Source: an uncultured Mollicutes bacterium
GTDB taxonomy: Bacteria; Bacillota_I; Bacilli_A; RF39; UBA660
DNA: 64,000 nt
NCBI GenBank assembly: GCA_947652375.1
Contig: CANTCS010000001.1
Location: 1 to 64,000, forward strand
Direction: 5' to 3'
Of this stretch, positions 9,531 to 19,961 are shown piece by piece (the stretch's first letter is position 1; each line of letters begins with the position of its first letter). The position numbers and the translations under genes were made by a program. The notes under the pieces are model-generated. The model did not search any database, was not told the DNA's origin, and saw nothing but the letters and a program-made list of their open reading frames with translations.

Positions 9531-12500
9531 CTATTCATCTGATGTCATTTTAATAAGTGTTGCTTTTCCTTTTTTTATGATATATCCAAATCCAGGATCT
9601 AATTCTTGTCTTAAAATTCGTGAATTTGTTGTTACTTTTAGAGTAAATTGATTCCCTATACCATTACCTAACCATATACCCTCAGATAAATCAACATTGG
9701 ACTTATACCAAGGTTCAAAACTAATGCTTTTTATTTTATCAATTGTTTCTATGATAATAAATTTGATATTGTTTAATTTTTTAGAGTCTGTAATTAAAGA
9801 TATAAATTTTCCTTTTTCGATGGCACTTAATTTTGTTAATAATGATTCGATATTAAAAATTATACAAATAGTTGTTTGTGACTGATTATTTTGAGAAATA
9901 ATTTCACTTAATTTATCTATACTCTTATAACAAGTATCTTTACTATAGAAAACTTTACTATTATTTGGATCATTTATAATACTGTTACTATCAAAAATTA
10001 TACAATTGGTATTAGGCACTACTAAAAATGCTTTTATTAAACTTTTATAAAAATATATATCTGTTGAGATATCATCACCTGTTATATTGAATATAAATTT
10101 TTCTTTTAAATTAAATGTTTCTATTAAAAGACTTTCTTTTGCTATTCCTACTGGAATATTTTCAAGAGTTCCAAGTTTATTTTTTACAAAGTCTAGTGAT
10201 ACAATTTCAGGTAAAACAGGTATCTTTTCAGCTTTATATTCACAGATTTTATTTAGTTTATCACATATTACTTTTATATAATCAGTCATTTTTTCTTCTA
10301 CATAACTATAGGCTGTTTGAAATTCAAAAATTGAATCTAACAGTATTAAACCACGACCATAAGTCTTTGATGGCTCTTTTTTTCTAACTCCGGGAATTAC
10401 AGCTGAGTAATCCATAGGATCATTAAATTGAAGTACTACGTTTTGTTTAAAATTTTGTCTTAAACGATACCTTATAGTACTTGGTCCGTTTGTACTAAGA
10501 ATAAATACAACTCCATATTTTAAACAGTCTCTAGTCATCTGACCCATTAATTCTTCATATTCATTATAGGTTTCTAAAAATGCTTCTACATTATTTATAA
10601 CTATAACTATCATTGGAATTTGTTTTCCACCATGTTTAATATAAAAATCGTATGAACCATTATAATCTACAAATATTTTTTTTCTTTCTTCAATAATTTT
10701 ATCTAGCATTTTAAATAAGTTAGAAATTTTTTCAATATCAGTAGATAGTATTACCTCTCCAATATGTGGGGCATTTTTAAACATTGTTAGTGTTTCGGCC
10801 CCAAAATCTAAGATATAGAAAGTAATTTCTTTAGAATCATGAGTAGATATTGTTGAATAAATAATACTTGATAACATTAATTCTTTTCCACTACCTGCTG
10901 ATCCAAATATTATGGTGTTTCCCTCTGTTGATAATGGTAAAGTTAAGATATTCTGTGATTGATTATCAGGGTCATCGTATTCTCCAATAATTGGATTTAT
11001 AACATTTTTAGTTGTTTGATAGTTATATTTTTCTTTTAATTTATCAATATAAATTATGTTGGGAATTCTATCTAACCATAATTGTTCTATAATAATACTT
11101 TCTTTTTTAGATTCTTCTATTATATATTTTATAATATTTGTGATTTCTTCTCCTTTAGATTCAACAATAATATCGTTTTCTTTAGGATCTAATGATTTTA
11201 TTGTTGAGCCTACATTATCTATTATGTTTATAGTTTGATCAACTTTTTTCTTTCTTTTTTCAGTAGGATAGTATTGAGCTCCAGCCCAAGCAGCTTGTCC
11301 CATAGCAAATAATTCATTATACCCTACTTGCAAATAAAATCTTCCTGTTGTTTTTAATTCTGCAGCATCAGGACACTTTATCATATCCATACTATCTGAT
11401 TTATCTTGTACTCTTAAACAAACGCGAAATTTGGAATTGGACCAAATTTGATCATTAACAACTCCGCTTGGTTTTTGGGTTGCTAAAATAAGATGCACTC
11501 CTAATGAACGTCCTATACGTGCTGTTGAAATTAATTGATCCATAAATTCGGGTCTTTGATCTTTTAATTCAGCAAATTCATCAGAGATTATAAATAAATG
11601 GGAAATTGGCTTACTTACAAGTCCTCTTCGATATAGGCTTTGATACTTATAAATATCAATAGTACTTTCATTTAGTTTATCTCGTGCTTCATTAAAAATT
11701 CTTTGTCTTTTTCTTAATTCACTTTGAATAGAAGCTAAAGATCTATTCATTTCAACTGTATCTAAATTAGTTATAGTTCCAGCTAAATGTGGTAATTTTA
11801 TTCCACTTTCTTTATTTTCAAATGCTCCAGTTAAGCCTCCACCCTTATAATCTATAAGAACAAATGAGACTTCATATGGATGATAATTTAGGGCCATTGA
11901 TAAAATATAAGTAATAATAAATTCTGATTTACCTGATCCTGTCATACCTGCAATTAACCCATGAGGACCGTGTGATTTTTCATGTAAATCTAATTTAAAT
12001 AATTCACGGGATTTATCTAGTCCTACTGGAACTTGTAATGACTTAGTTGGGTCATTATTTTTCCATCTATTTAAAATATTTAATTGTTCGATCATTCCAA
12101 CATTATACATTTCAAGAAATGAAACGCTTGATGGTAGACTTCTACTTTCCTTAGTAATATCAATTGGAATATTAGCTATTATTTTGCAACATTCATATAA
12201 GTTTAAAGTTGGATCAAAATCTGCATTAAACTCTTTTTGCTTATTAGAGACTAATTCGTTTTCAAAAACACCAGACTTCTTATCACCAATACTTATAAAT
12301 GTTTTACATTCATTTGGTAGATTAACTAGTCTTGGACTAATTACAATTAAACTAAATCCATAATTTATAGGCATTTCTGAGACGTCTTTAACTAATTCAA
12401 CATCACGTACTAATTTATAATCGTCGGTTATTATCATATAATATGGTTTATAATGATGATAATCAGCTCCATTTAATTCCATTTTTCCATTATTATCTTT

Positions 12501-14099
12501 ATATTTGCGAGATTTAATTTCTTTTTCTAATTCTAAAGATATTTCTTTTGCTTCATCTAAATTACTTGCAAAAAATCTTATTTTCCGATTATTACTCCAA
12601 TTATGAGGAGCAATTTTGAGATATTCCCAATTACTAACATTTTGTTCATTTGTTAATACAACTATTTTTAAATCTTCGTAACTATGATAAGTTATCATTT
12701 GAAGAATTAATCCATCGATGAATTGTTTTTTATTAGAAGCGTTTCCAATTATAGCAGTATTATTTTTTTGGATAAAATTTAAAGATATAGGAACATTTTC
12801 AAGGGTTCTAGATGATGCTCCTACTTTATAAACTTCTTCTAGTAGATTATCACTTTTCAAAGAAAAGTGTTCTTCGGGAATATTAATTTTTCCACGTAAT
12901 TCAGTAGAGCCTACACCTAATCTTAAATCTAAAAAGTCTGCTTGATCTATTTCTCTTTCCCATAGATTCCTTTTTTTCTGATATACTATTTCTTTCGTTT
13001 CGGTTAAAGGTAGATAATTATCAATTAAAATTTGACGTTGAATTTTCATTTCAGTTTGAATTTTTTCTTTTTTGGATTCTAAATAATGCATATATTTAGT
13101 TTGACGCTCAGTTTCTTTTTTCTTTCTCTGTTTTCTTTGATAAATTCTTTGTAGATTAGGCCATAGTAACATTGTAGAAAGCATTGCTCCTGACATTAAA
13201 AGTGATGGTAAGGCAGCTCCAATATCAACTGAACCATTTATAACACCCATCAAAGAATTGTATCCCATCATTACTGACATCATTGCCATTGTTAACATTG
13301 GTCCAATTGTATAAATTGCAGGCATTTTTTCTTCTTCTTCTTTTCCTGGTGGGGGATCTATAGATATAATTGTTTCTTCTATTCCTGTTTTAAATCTAGG
13401 TGCTCTATAAAAATAATCATCTTCTTTATAAAACTCAATTACTTCTTCATCAGGATTATCAAATAAAACTTGTGTTTGAATAATAGGTGATACTCTCTCA
13501 AAATACGAATAATTTATATGTAAAAAAGTTGGAACATTATTTATTATAAATGAGTCTTTCATTACTATTATTTTTAATCCTAAAATAAAAATAATATCTC
13601 CATATTCTAAAGATTGAGCTGTTATGGCTTTATTATTTACATAAGTTCCATATTTACTATTTAGATCTTGTATTATCCATTTTCCATTATTATAGATTAG
13701 ACGGGCATGTTGACGAGATATTAATGGATAATTATAACAAATATGACTTCTATTATCATTTCCAATTATTAATTCATTTATATTATTTAATTTTAAATGT
13801 TCTGTATTGTTTTCTACTACAGGTGAACAGTAAAGTATTACATATTCATTATCTGTATTTATTTTTAAAAAATATAATCCATATTCTCTTAAAATGGCTG
13901 ATTCGACTTCATTCTCTCCTGACATTATTTTTGTTTCGAAATCACTTTTTATTTTCCATTTTCCATTATCTTCTTCCACATTAATTAAATTTCTAGTGTT
14001 TCCTAAATAGTCATTATCTGTTATCCAATAATTTCCAGATATTTTTGTAGGTAAGACAAAATTAAATATTTTTTTCTTTTTGATTAATCTAACTATCAT
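9531..14099 (-). CDS. essC: type VII secretion EssC/YukBA-like FtsK/SpoIIIE ATPase with N-terminal FHA domain
   Basis: FHA motif LISRQHARLIYNNGKWIIQDLNSKYGTYVNN; TM segment about residues 265-315; P-loop AGMTGSGKSEF with Walker B LFIISDEFAEL; second P-loop-like GSAGSGKELML. Confidence 0.93.
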   Translation of the reverse strand: MIVRLIKKKKIFNFVLPTKISGNYWITDNDYLGNTRNLINVEEDNGKWKIKSDFETKIMSGENEVESAILREYGLYFLKINTDNEYVILYCSPVVENNTEHLKLNNINELIIGNDNRSHICYNYPLISRQHARLIYNNGKWIIQDLNSKYGTYVNNKAITAQSLEYGDIIFILGLKIIVMKDSFIINNVPTFLHINYSYFERVSPIIQTQVLFDNPDEEVIEFYKEDDYFYRAPRFKTGIEETIISIDPPPGKEEEEKMPAIYTIGPMLTMAMMSVMMGYNSLMGVINGSVDIGAALPSLLMSGAMLSTMLLWPNLQRIYQRKQRKKKETERQTKYMHYLESKKEKIQTEMKIQRQILIDNYLPLTETKEIVYQKKRNLWEREIDQADFLDLRLGVGSTELRGKINIPEEHFSLKSDNLLEEVYKVGASSRTLENVPISLNFIQKNNTAIIGNASNKKQFIDGLILQMITYHSYEDLKIVVLTNEQNVSNWEYLKIAPHNWSNNRKIRFFASNLDEAKEISLELEKEIKSRKYKDNNGKMELNGADYHHYKPYYMIITDDYKLVRDVELVKDVSEMPINYGFSLIVISPRLVNLPNECKTFISIGDKKSGVFENELVSNKQKEFNADFDPTLNLYECCKIIANIPIDITKESRSLPSSVSFLEMYNVGMIEQLNILNRWKNNDPTKSLQVPVGLDKSRELFKLDLHEKSHGPHGLIAGMTGSGKSEFIITYILSMALNYHPYEVSFVLIDYKGGGLTGAFENKESGIKLPHLAGTITNLDTVEMNRSLASIQSELRKRQRIFNEARDKLNESTIDIYKYQSLYRRGLVSKPISHLFIISDEFAELKDQRPEFMDQLISTARIGRSLGVHLILATQKPSGVVNDQIWSNSKFRVCLRVQDKSDSMDMIKCPDAAELKTTGRFYLQVGYNELFAMGQAAWAGAQYYPTEKRKKKVDQTINIIDNVGSTIKSLDPKENDIIVESKGEEITNIIKYIIEESKKESIIIEQLWLDRIPNIIYIDKLKEKYNYQTTKNVINPIIGEYDDPDNQSQNILTLPLSTEGNTIIFGSAGSGKELMLSSIIYSTISTHDSKEITFYILDFGAETLTMFKNAPHIGEVILSTDIEKISNLFKMLDKIIEERKKIFVDYNGSYDFYIKHGGKQIPMIVIVINNVEAFLETYNEYEELMGQMTRDCLKYGVVFILSTNGPSTIRYRLRQNFKQNVVLQFNDPMDYSAVIPGVRKKEPSKTYGRGLILLDSIFEFQTAYSYVEEKMTDYIKVICDKLNKICEYKAEKIPVLPEIVSLDFVKNKLGTLENIPVGIAKESLLIETFNLKEKFIFNITGDDISTDIYFYKSLIKAFLVVPNTNCIIFDSNSIINDPNNSKVFYSKDTCYKSIDKLSEIISQNNQSQTTICIIFNIESLLTKLSAIEKGKFISLITDSKKLNNIKFIIIETIDKIKSISFEPWYKSNVDLSEGIWLGNGIGNQFTLKVTTNSRILRQELDPGFGYIIKKGKATLIKMTSDE

Positions 14100-14353
14100 T
14101 AGAAATCACCCCGTATTATTCTAATATATATTATTATATCTTTTTTTAGTTTTTTTTACAATATTTTTATTTACTTTAGAAGTAGAATTAAATTTAATTT
14201 AAATTAGTATTTTTTTGTTTAGAATAATAATTTTTTATTAATAATAATTTCAATTTCTAAATTATAAGATAAATAACTACATAGTTTCTCATTTTTTAGG
14301 CTTATACCTATACTTTATTATTATTTTAGAATACTTTATATTGGTGATATATA

Positions 14354-15151
14354 ATGATTGATTATTTTTTAAATTTAACGCCAATTTGGCAAGCTTTATT
14401 AGCTGGATTTTTTACATTTATTGTTACTTCTTTAGGGGCTGCTGTTGTATTTGTATTTAAATCAGTAAATAAAAATATTATGGATTCAATGTTAGCTTTA
14501 TCTGCAGGGATTATGTTATCCGCATCATTTTTTTCTTTATTAAATCCTGCTGTTGAAATAGCAACTGAGTTAAAATTAAATGTTTGGTTAGTTGTTTTTG
14601 CAGGAATAATGATTGGTGGTATTTTACTATATGGTGGGGATAAAGTCTTAGAGTATTTTTCTAAAAATAAAGATAGTGAAAGTTTGAGTCTTAGAAGATG
14701 TGCAATGCTATTTACTTCTATTACTTTACATAATATTCCAGAGGGATTAGTAGTTGGTGTAGCTTTTGGAGCTATTGCATTTGGAATAGATAATGCTACT
14801 GTATTTTCTGCTATTAGTTTAACTGTTGGTATTGCAATTCAAAACTTTCCAGAGGGGAGTGCTATTAGTCTACCACTTAGAAGAGAGGGGTTATCTAGAT
14901 TTAAATCATTTATGTTTGCAATGCTTAGTGGATTAGTCGAACCAATTGCAGCTATTATTGGGGCTCTTCTTGTTATGAAGATACAAATTTTATTACCATT
15001 TATTTTATCTTTTGCTGCTGGAGCAATGATATTTGTTATTTCGATGGAATTAATTCCTGAGAGTCAAAGTAATAAGAAAAAAGACCTAATGGCCTTCTTA
15101 ACATTACTTGGATTTGCTATTATGATGATTCTAGAGATTGTATTAGGTTAG
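14354..15151 (+). CDS. ZIP family metal transporter
   Basis: HNIPEGLVVGVAFG and QNFPEGSAISLPL metal-site motifs, multiple TM helices. Confidence 0.92.
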   Translation: MIDYFLNLTPIWQALLAGFFTFIVTSLGAAVVFVFKSVNKNIMDSMLALSAGIMLSASFFSLLNPAVEIATELKLNVWLVVFAGIMIGGILLYGGDKVLEYFSKNKDSESLSLRRCAMLFTSITLHNIPEGLVVGVAFGAIAFGIDNATVFSAISLTVGIAIQNFPEGSAISLPLRREGLSRFKSFMFAMLSGLVEPIAAIIGALLVMKIQILLPFILSFAAGAMIFVISMELIPESQSNKKKDLMAFLTLLGFAIMMILEIVLG

Positions 15152-15838
15152 TTCTTTAATAATTAGCTTTTGATTTTCTTTTAAATATACTCCATATAAA
15201 TCAGTTTTGGGTGCTGTAAATGTTAAAATATCTTTAAGATTAAGCTCTTCATCGGGCTTTTCTTTTTGCTCATCATCAGGAATAGGGACTGGTTCTTTGT
15301 TGTTGTCTGAATTATCCACAGGTGGTGGAGATATTTTTTTAAACTGATATGAAAAATTATTTAATATTTTAATTGTATCATCGATCCACAAACAATTTTC
15401 TGGACGTTCTCCATTATCAATACTCCAATATCCAGCTGCGTTTTTATGCCATCCACTATTACTAAATTTTCCTCTACCACATTCCATATGACAATGATTT
15501 CCTGACGCATTACCTTTAGTTCCTTCATGATAAAAAACTTCGCCCTTTTTAATAACTTTCCCAACAAATAAATCTTCAACATTATTATCATGGGCAAAAA
15601 GCATTGTTAAATAATCGACTGTGCCATCAGGATATTCTACTTTGTCTATACTTTCTAACCAAACTTCATTTGCATCAGTTTTATAGATTTTTTTTATTAT
15701 CCCAGTAAATGGAGCATAAACTTCACTAATTCCTGAGTCTTTCCCAGCGTTATCTATTGCATAACTATTTTTATGGGTACCTTCATTATATCCTTGAGTA
15801 ATACGCATATATTCACTGGGAAATAATGGTTTTTCCAT
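15143..15838 (-). CDS. M23-type peptidase/endolysin-like protein
   Basis: QGYNEGTHKNSYAIDNAG...VYAPFTGIIKKIY...NHCHMECGRG; proline-rich linker and C-terminal extension. Confidence 0.75.
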   Translation of the reverse strand: MEKPLFPSEYMRITQGYNEGTHKNSYAIDNAGKDSGISEVYAPFTGIIKKIYKTDANEVWLESIDKVEYPDGTVDYLTMLFAHDNNVEDLFVGKVIKKGEVFYHEGTKGNASGNHCHMECGRGKFSNSGWHKNAAGYWSIDNGERPENCLWIDDTIKILNNFSYQFKKISPPPVDNSDNNKEPVPIPDDEQKEKPDEELNLKDILTFTAPKTDLYGVYLKENQKLIIKELT

Positions 15839-15839
15839 T

Positions 15840-16178
15840 TTATTTTTCCTCCTTGTTTATTATATTTTCAGGTGATATTGTAATTTTCTTTTTTGTAACT
15901 AATTCTCTATGAGGTGTTATTTTTCCTTCTAAAGATTTATAGATAGTATCAGCTCCTAAAAATGAGAAAAGTCCTACCCACAAACTGCTTGGGAATTTTA
16001 TATCTGTAAAAGTTATACAAAAAATTATTCCAATAGATAAATTTACAATAAATGAATATAAAGAAAGATATTTACTTGTTTTAAAAAGTTTTTTTGTTTT
16101 TTGTATAAAGGCACAAGTTATAGTACTTAGTGCTATAGCAATAATAAGCATTCTTTGTAAATATTCTAAATCTAACAT
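15840..16178 (-). CDS. holin-like small membrane protein
   Basis: 112 aa with several hydrophobic segments and a charged tail, immediately upstream of the M23 peptidase gene. Confidence 0.55.
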   Translation of the reverse strand: MLDLEYLQRMLIIAIALSTITCAFIQKTKKLFKTSKYLSLYSFIVNLSIGIIFCITFTDIKFPSSLWVGLFSFLGADTIYKSLEGKITPHRELVTKKKITISPENIINKEEK

Positions 16179-16750
16179 AGATACCTCCTCTTAGTATTTT
16201 ATGCAATAGATTAAAGATTGCTACTAAAATGATGTTATGTTTCTTTGCCAATATTTAGTTTTAAAAATAAAAATCTTCTTATAATTTTAGAAAAAACAAA
16301 AATTAGAAAATAATTTTTTAACTATAAATATTTTTTTGGATATACATGAATATAAATATTTTTTTGTTTATTTTACAGTTTTTTATCGTAATGTTTATAT
16401 ATATTTTTATTGTTGTATTTAAATTGTAATTTTTAAAGATTTACTACTATTTTTAATTGATTAAAATATTTATGTTTTTGGTAGAAATTTTATATAAAAT
16501 TGTAAATTAACGTTTATAAAATAAATGGCATAATTATTTTATAGATAAGAATAAATATATTATTGTTACTTATATTTTATATGTCAAAATAAAAAATCTT
16601 AAAGATATTAGTTGCAAATTTTATAAAATAATAAATTTTATAACTAAGAAAGGCAATAGAATTATTACCTTAAAAATTTGTGTATTATGTGTGTATTGTG
16701 TGTGTATTATAGATAGGGTTTCATGAAGCTTCACAGTATCTTTAAACAAA

Positions 16751-16782
16751 AGAAAACCTCGAAAACATGGTGTTTCCGAGGT
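16751..16782 (-). terminator. terminator of the rplM-rpsI operon
   Basis: ACCTCG-AAAC / GTTT-CGAGGT hairpin; reverse strand followed by a U-rich tract. Confidence 0.75.
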
Positions 16783-16800
16783 ATAACTGTAGATATATAA

Positions 16801-17226
16801 TTATCTCTTTGAGAATTGTGGAGCACGACGTGCTTTCTTTAATCCTGGTTTCTTACGTTCTTTCTTACGTGAATCTCTTGTAATAAATCCTGCAACTTTA
16901 AGAGTTTTTCTAAAACTATTTTCTGAATCAGTTGGAGTTGTTTTATCATAATCTAGAAGAGCTCTAGTAATTCCTAAACGAATTGCTCCTGTTTGCCCTT
17001 GAAATCCTCCACCTTTTACTTTTGCATCTACGTCAAACATCTCTTTTGTATTTGTTAAATCAAGTGGTTGACTTAAATCCATTACACATATTTTAGAAGG
17101 AAAGTATTCATTTACATCTCTTCCATTAACAGTAATTTTTCCTGTTCCTGGTGTTAATGTTACTCTTGCAACACTAGACTTTCTGTGCCCTGTACCAGTA
17201 TAAACATTTTTCTTATCTTTTGCCAT
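16801..17226 (-). CDS. rpsI: 30S ribosomal protein S9
   Basis: [17 protein letters not shown]...[14 protein letters not shown]. Confidence 0.98.
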   Translation of the reverse strand: MAKDKKNVYTGTGHRKSSVARVTLTPGTGKITVNGRDVNEYFPSKICVMDLSQPLDLTNTKEMFDVDAKVKGGGFQGQTGAIRLGITRALLDYDKTTPTDSENSFRKTLKVAGFITRDSRKKERKKPGLKKARRAPQFSKR

Positions 17227-17238
17227 TACTTTACCCTC

Positions 17239-17670
17239 CTAATTTAGCTCAAGCACTTCTGGCTTTTGTGCCTCTTGTTTGTGCTCATTTCCTGCATATA
17301 CGAATAATTTTTTTGCCATTTGTCTTCCAAGTCTATTATGTGGAAGCATACCTTTTACGGCTCTTTCCATCATTTCAATTGGATATTTTTCTCTCATAGT
17401 TTTTGCAGTTCTTTCTCTTAATCCACCTAAATATTGTGAATGGTTATAATACATTTTATTTTCAAGCTTATTTCCAGTTAAATTAACTTTTTCAGCATTG
17501 ATGATAATAATATTATCTCCGCAATCAATATGTGGTGTATAAGTAGGTTTGTGCTTTCCACGTAAGTATTTTGCTGCTAAAGAAGCGACTCTTCCTAATG
17601 ATTTACCATCAGCATCAATAACATACCATTTACGTTCTACAGTTTCTTTTTTTTGCATATAACTTGTCAT
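17239..17670 (-). CDS. rplM: 50S ribosomal protein L13
   Basis: [17 protein letters not shown]...[17 protein letters not shown]. Confidence 0.98.
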   Translation of the reverse strand: MTSYMQKKETVERKWYVIDADGKSLGRVASLAAKYLRGKHKPTYTPHIDCGDNIIIINAEKVNLTGNKLENKMYYNHSQYLGGLRERTAKTMREKYPIEMMERAVKGMLPHNRLGRQMAKKLFVYAGNEHKQEAQKPEVLELN

Positions 17671-17674
17671 ATTT

Positions 17675-17735
17675 TTCTCCTTTTACTTAAATTAAGCTTT
17701 CCCACGGCCTAATTTATGTGGGGATATTTAAATGT
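17675..17735 (-). promoter_or_regulatory. putative L13 leader-type structured 5' UTR of rplM
   Basis: Between promoter and rplM; reverse strand UAUCCCCACAUAAAUUAGGCCGUGGGAAAGCUUAAUUUAAG with CCCAC/GTGGG hairpin and CTTAA/TTAAG hairpin; location fits the known Firmicutes L13 leader. Confidence 0.55.
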
Positions 17736-17745
17736 ACCAATTGTG

Positions 17746-17774
17746 ATTATACTAAAAAAAGTATTTAAAATCAA
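17746..17774 (-). promoter_or_regulatory. sigma-A-type promoter of rplM-rpsI
   Basis: TTGATT (17769-17774), 17-bp spacer, TATAAT (17746-17751) on the reverse strand. Confidence 0.75.
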
Positions 17775-17790
17775 TACTTTTCTTTATATT

Positions 17791-18114
17791 TTATATGGTT
17801 TTTGTTGTTTTTTTATTATTTTTTGCTTTTTCTAATAAATCTAGTTGAGCTAAAGCTTCAGTTAATTCTTCATCAGATAGAGAATTAATATATGCTGAGC
17901 AATATTTATTATAAATTTCTTTAACATTACGATCATTTGCTGCTCCATTTAGCGAAGCTGTTGTTGTTGGAGCAGTTGTAATTGTTGTTGCTATTGCCTG
18001 TTTTTTATTATCAATTTTACCATTATCATCTAATGTTGATGCTGTTACTCCAAGTGCAGTTGATGTTTCAAGTCCAGTTGTAGTTGAATTATCTGTAAAA
18101 ATAGATGTTGTCAT
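17791..18114 (-). CDS. hypothetical protein with Thr/Ser/Ala-rich low-complexity N-terminus
   Basis: 107 aa, MTTSIFTDNSTTTGLETSTALG...IATTITTAPTTTASLNG; overlaps upstream gene by 4 bp (ATGA coupling). Confidence 0.7.
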   Translation of the reverse strand: MTTSIFTDNSTTTGLETSTALGVTASTLDDNGKIDNKKQAIATTITTAPTTTASLNGAANDRNVKEIYNKYCSAYINSLSDEELTEALAQLDLLEKAKNNKKTTKTI

Positions 18115-19109
18115 ATTTTATACCTCCCTCTTTGTATATCTAAATGCCTTGTTGCTAATTGACTTTCTAATAAATCTCTTAATTGTTTTATTTGGTCAAT
18201 ATTAGTTGTACTTTCAATTATTTCTATTATACTAGGTAGTTCATCTTGTTGAGAAATTTTATCATAAATTAGTTCTGATGCATCATTGTATTTTTTTATA
18301 AACTTTTCTAGTTTAATTTCCTCTATTGTTTTTAAAGATTCTTCTTTGTCTTTTAATCTAGTTATATTATAATTTTGGATATTAATACACTCAAAATTAA
18401 TCGCTACACCTATAATTTCATTTAATAGAAAAATTAAGAAATAAGATTGTCCCAATAAAATTAATGTTAAATATAAAGGAATAAATATTGTATTTTTTGT
18501 AAGATTTCTAATATGAACTTTTTTATTCCATTCTAAATACATACTAATTTCTGTAGGTTTATTAGGATTTATATGATAATTTCTGTTTTTTTCAAAATTA
18601 AGTTCTTGACGTGTGTACATTTTTGAAAATTTAGATATTATTTTTAATTTTTCGATTTTTTCATGAGAACTTAATCCTTTGAGAATATTTTCATTTTTAT
18701 AATATTTATCATAAAATTCAAGAATTTTTGGGTTAAATGATTTTATCTTTTTTCTAAGATTTTGGATTTTTTCTTCATAAAAATTTGATGTTTTTTCTTT
18801 TAAAACAGTAAATTTGTCGTAACTTTTTAAAAATTGTGGATGATGTTTTTCTATTTTTTCTCTTGCTGTAGCTTTTTTCTTTATTCTTTTTATTTTTCTT
18901 TCTATTTTATTGTCTATAAACTTATCGTAATATTTAAGATAATTTGGAAAACATTTTTTTATAATTTTAAACTTCCATTTTTCTACTTTAAAAACCACTT
19001 TTTGGAACTTTAATGCTCCTAATTTCTTATATAATTTAATTTGATCTTCATAATCATTTTTACTTGTGTGTAAATCTTTATCATCTAATTCTTTATTTAT
19101 ATTAGACAT
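18111..19109 (-). CDS. hypothetical membrane protein with three N-terminal (F/H/N)P..L..YDK(F/Y) repeats
   Basis: 332 aa; FPNYLKYYDKF, HPQFLKSYDKF, NPKILEFYDKY; TM hairpin IFIPLYLTLILLGQSYFLIFLL. Confidence 0.75.
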   Translation of the reverse strand: MSNINKELDDKDLHTSKNDYEDQIKLYKKLGALKFQKVVFKVEKWKFKIIKKCFPNYLKYYDKFIDNKIERKIKRIKKKATAREKIEKHHPQFLKSYDKFTVLKEKTSNFYEEKIQNLRKKIKSFNPKILEFYDKYYKNENILKGLSSHEKIEKLKIISKFSKMYTRQELNFEKNRNYHINPNKPTEISMYLEWNKKVHIRNLTKNTIFIPLYLTLILLGQSYFLIFLLNEIIGVAINFECINIQNYNITRLKDKEESLKTIEEIKLEKFIKKYNDASELIYDKISQQDELPSIIEIIESTTNIDQIKQLRDLLESQLATRHLDIQRGRYKI

Positions 19110-19209
19110 TATACTTTCCCCTAACCATTTAAAATTTGGTTTGTATTATATCATAATATAATAATTTTTGCAAATTTTACTTACTCTACTGGATACTTTT
19201 ATAAATATT

Positions 19210-19944
19210 TTAATACTTAATGTCAACTAAATATAAGCCTTCGGGAGGAGCTGTTTTACTTGCTTTAGTACGGTCTTTGCTTTCTATAATTCCTGGAACC
19301 TCACTAGGATTAAGCTTATTTTCACCTATTTTTATTAAAAGACCTACCATATTTCTAATTTGATAGCGTAAAAATCCATTACCGGAGAATTTAATTAATA
19401 TTTTATTATTATCAATATTTTCTATAGTCGCATCAAATATTGTCCTAATACAATTAATTTTTTCTTTGTTATCAGTAACAAAAGCTCTAAAATCATGAGT
19501 TCCAATAAAATATTTAATCGCAGTCTTCATGTTATCTATATTTAAAACATGATTATATTGAAAGACATAATTTCTTTCTAAAGGATTATATTCTCCTAAG
19601 TTCATAAGATAATGATAGGTTTTACTTTTAACATTATATCGAGCATGAAAATCATTTGCTACTTCTTTTGTTTCTATTACATGTATATCTTTAGGTAAAT
19701 TGCTGTTTAAAGCTCTTTTTAGTTTTTTTTCAGTTATTAAAATATCAACATCAGCATGGCCATATTGACATAAGGCATGAACACCTTTATCTGTTCTTCC
19801 CGTTGCAGTAAAAGGTGTTTTTCTTGCTGCATTTACTTTTTGCAAAGCCTCTTCTATATATTTTTGAATAGTATTTAAACCTTTTTGTGATTGATATCCT
19901 GAATAAGCAGTTCCATCGTATGCAAATTTTATTAAATAGCGCAT
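19210..19944 (-). CDS. truA: tRNA pseudouridine(38-40) synthase TruA
   Basis: FAYDGTAYSGYQSQKG, TGRTDKGVHA, FLRYQIRNMVG. Confidence 0.96.
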   Translation of the reverse strand: MRYLIKFAYDGTAYSGYQSQKGLNTIQKYIEEALQKVNAARKTPFTATGRTDKGVHALCQYGHADVDILITEKKLKRALNSNLPKDIHVIETKEVANDFHARYNVKSKTYHYLMNLGEYNPLERNYVFQYNHVLNIDNMKTAIKYFIGTHDFRAFVTDNKEKINCIRTIFDATIENIDNNKILIKFSGNGFLRYQIRNMVGLLIKIGENKLNPSEVPGIIESKDRTKASKTAPPEGLYLVDIKY

Positions 19945-19961
19945 TTTTACCTCTTTACCTC

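Noticed and set aside
15361-15597. 78-aa ORF inside the M23 peptidase gene on the same strand
   Set aside because: Alternative frame of a well-supported gene; no independent evidence.
16680-16710. Short TGTGTATTAT-like repeats upstream of the rpsI terminator
   Set aside because: Very short, irregular, low-complexity; no array structure or flanking genes suggesting function.
16722-16733. TGAAGCTTCA palindrome as operator or RM site
   Set aside because: Single 10-bp palindrome in AT-rich DNA; no supporting context.
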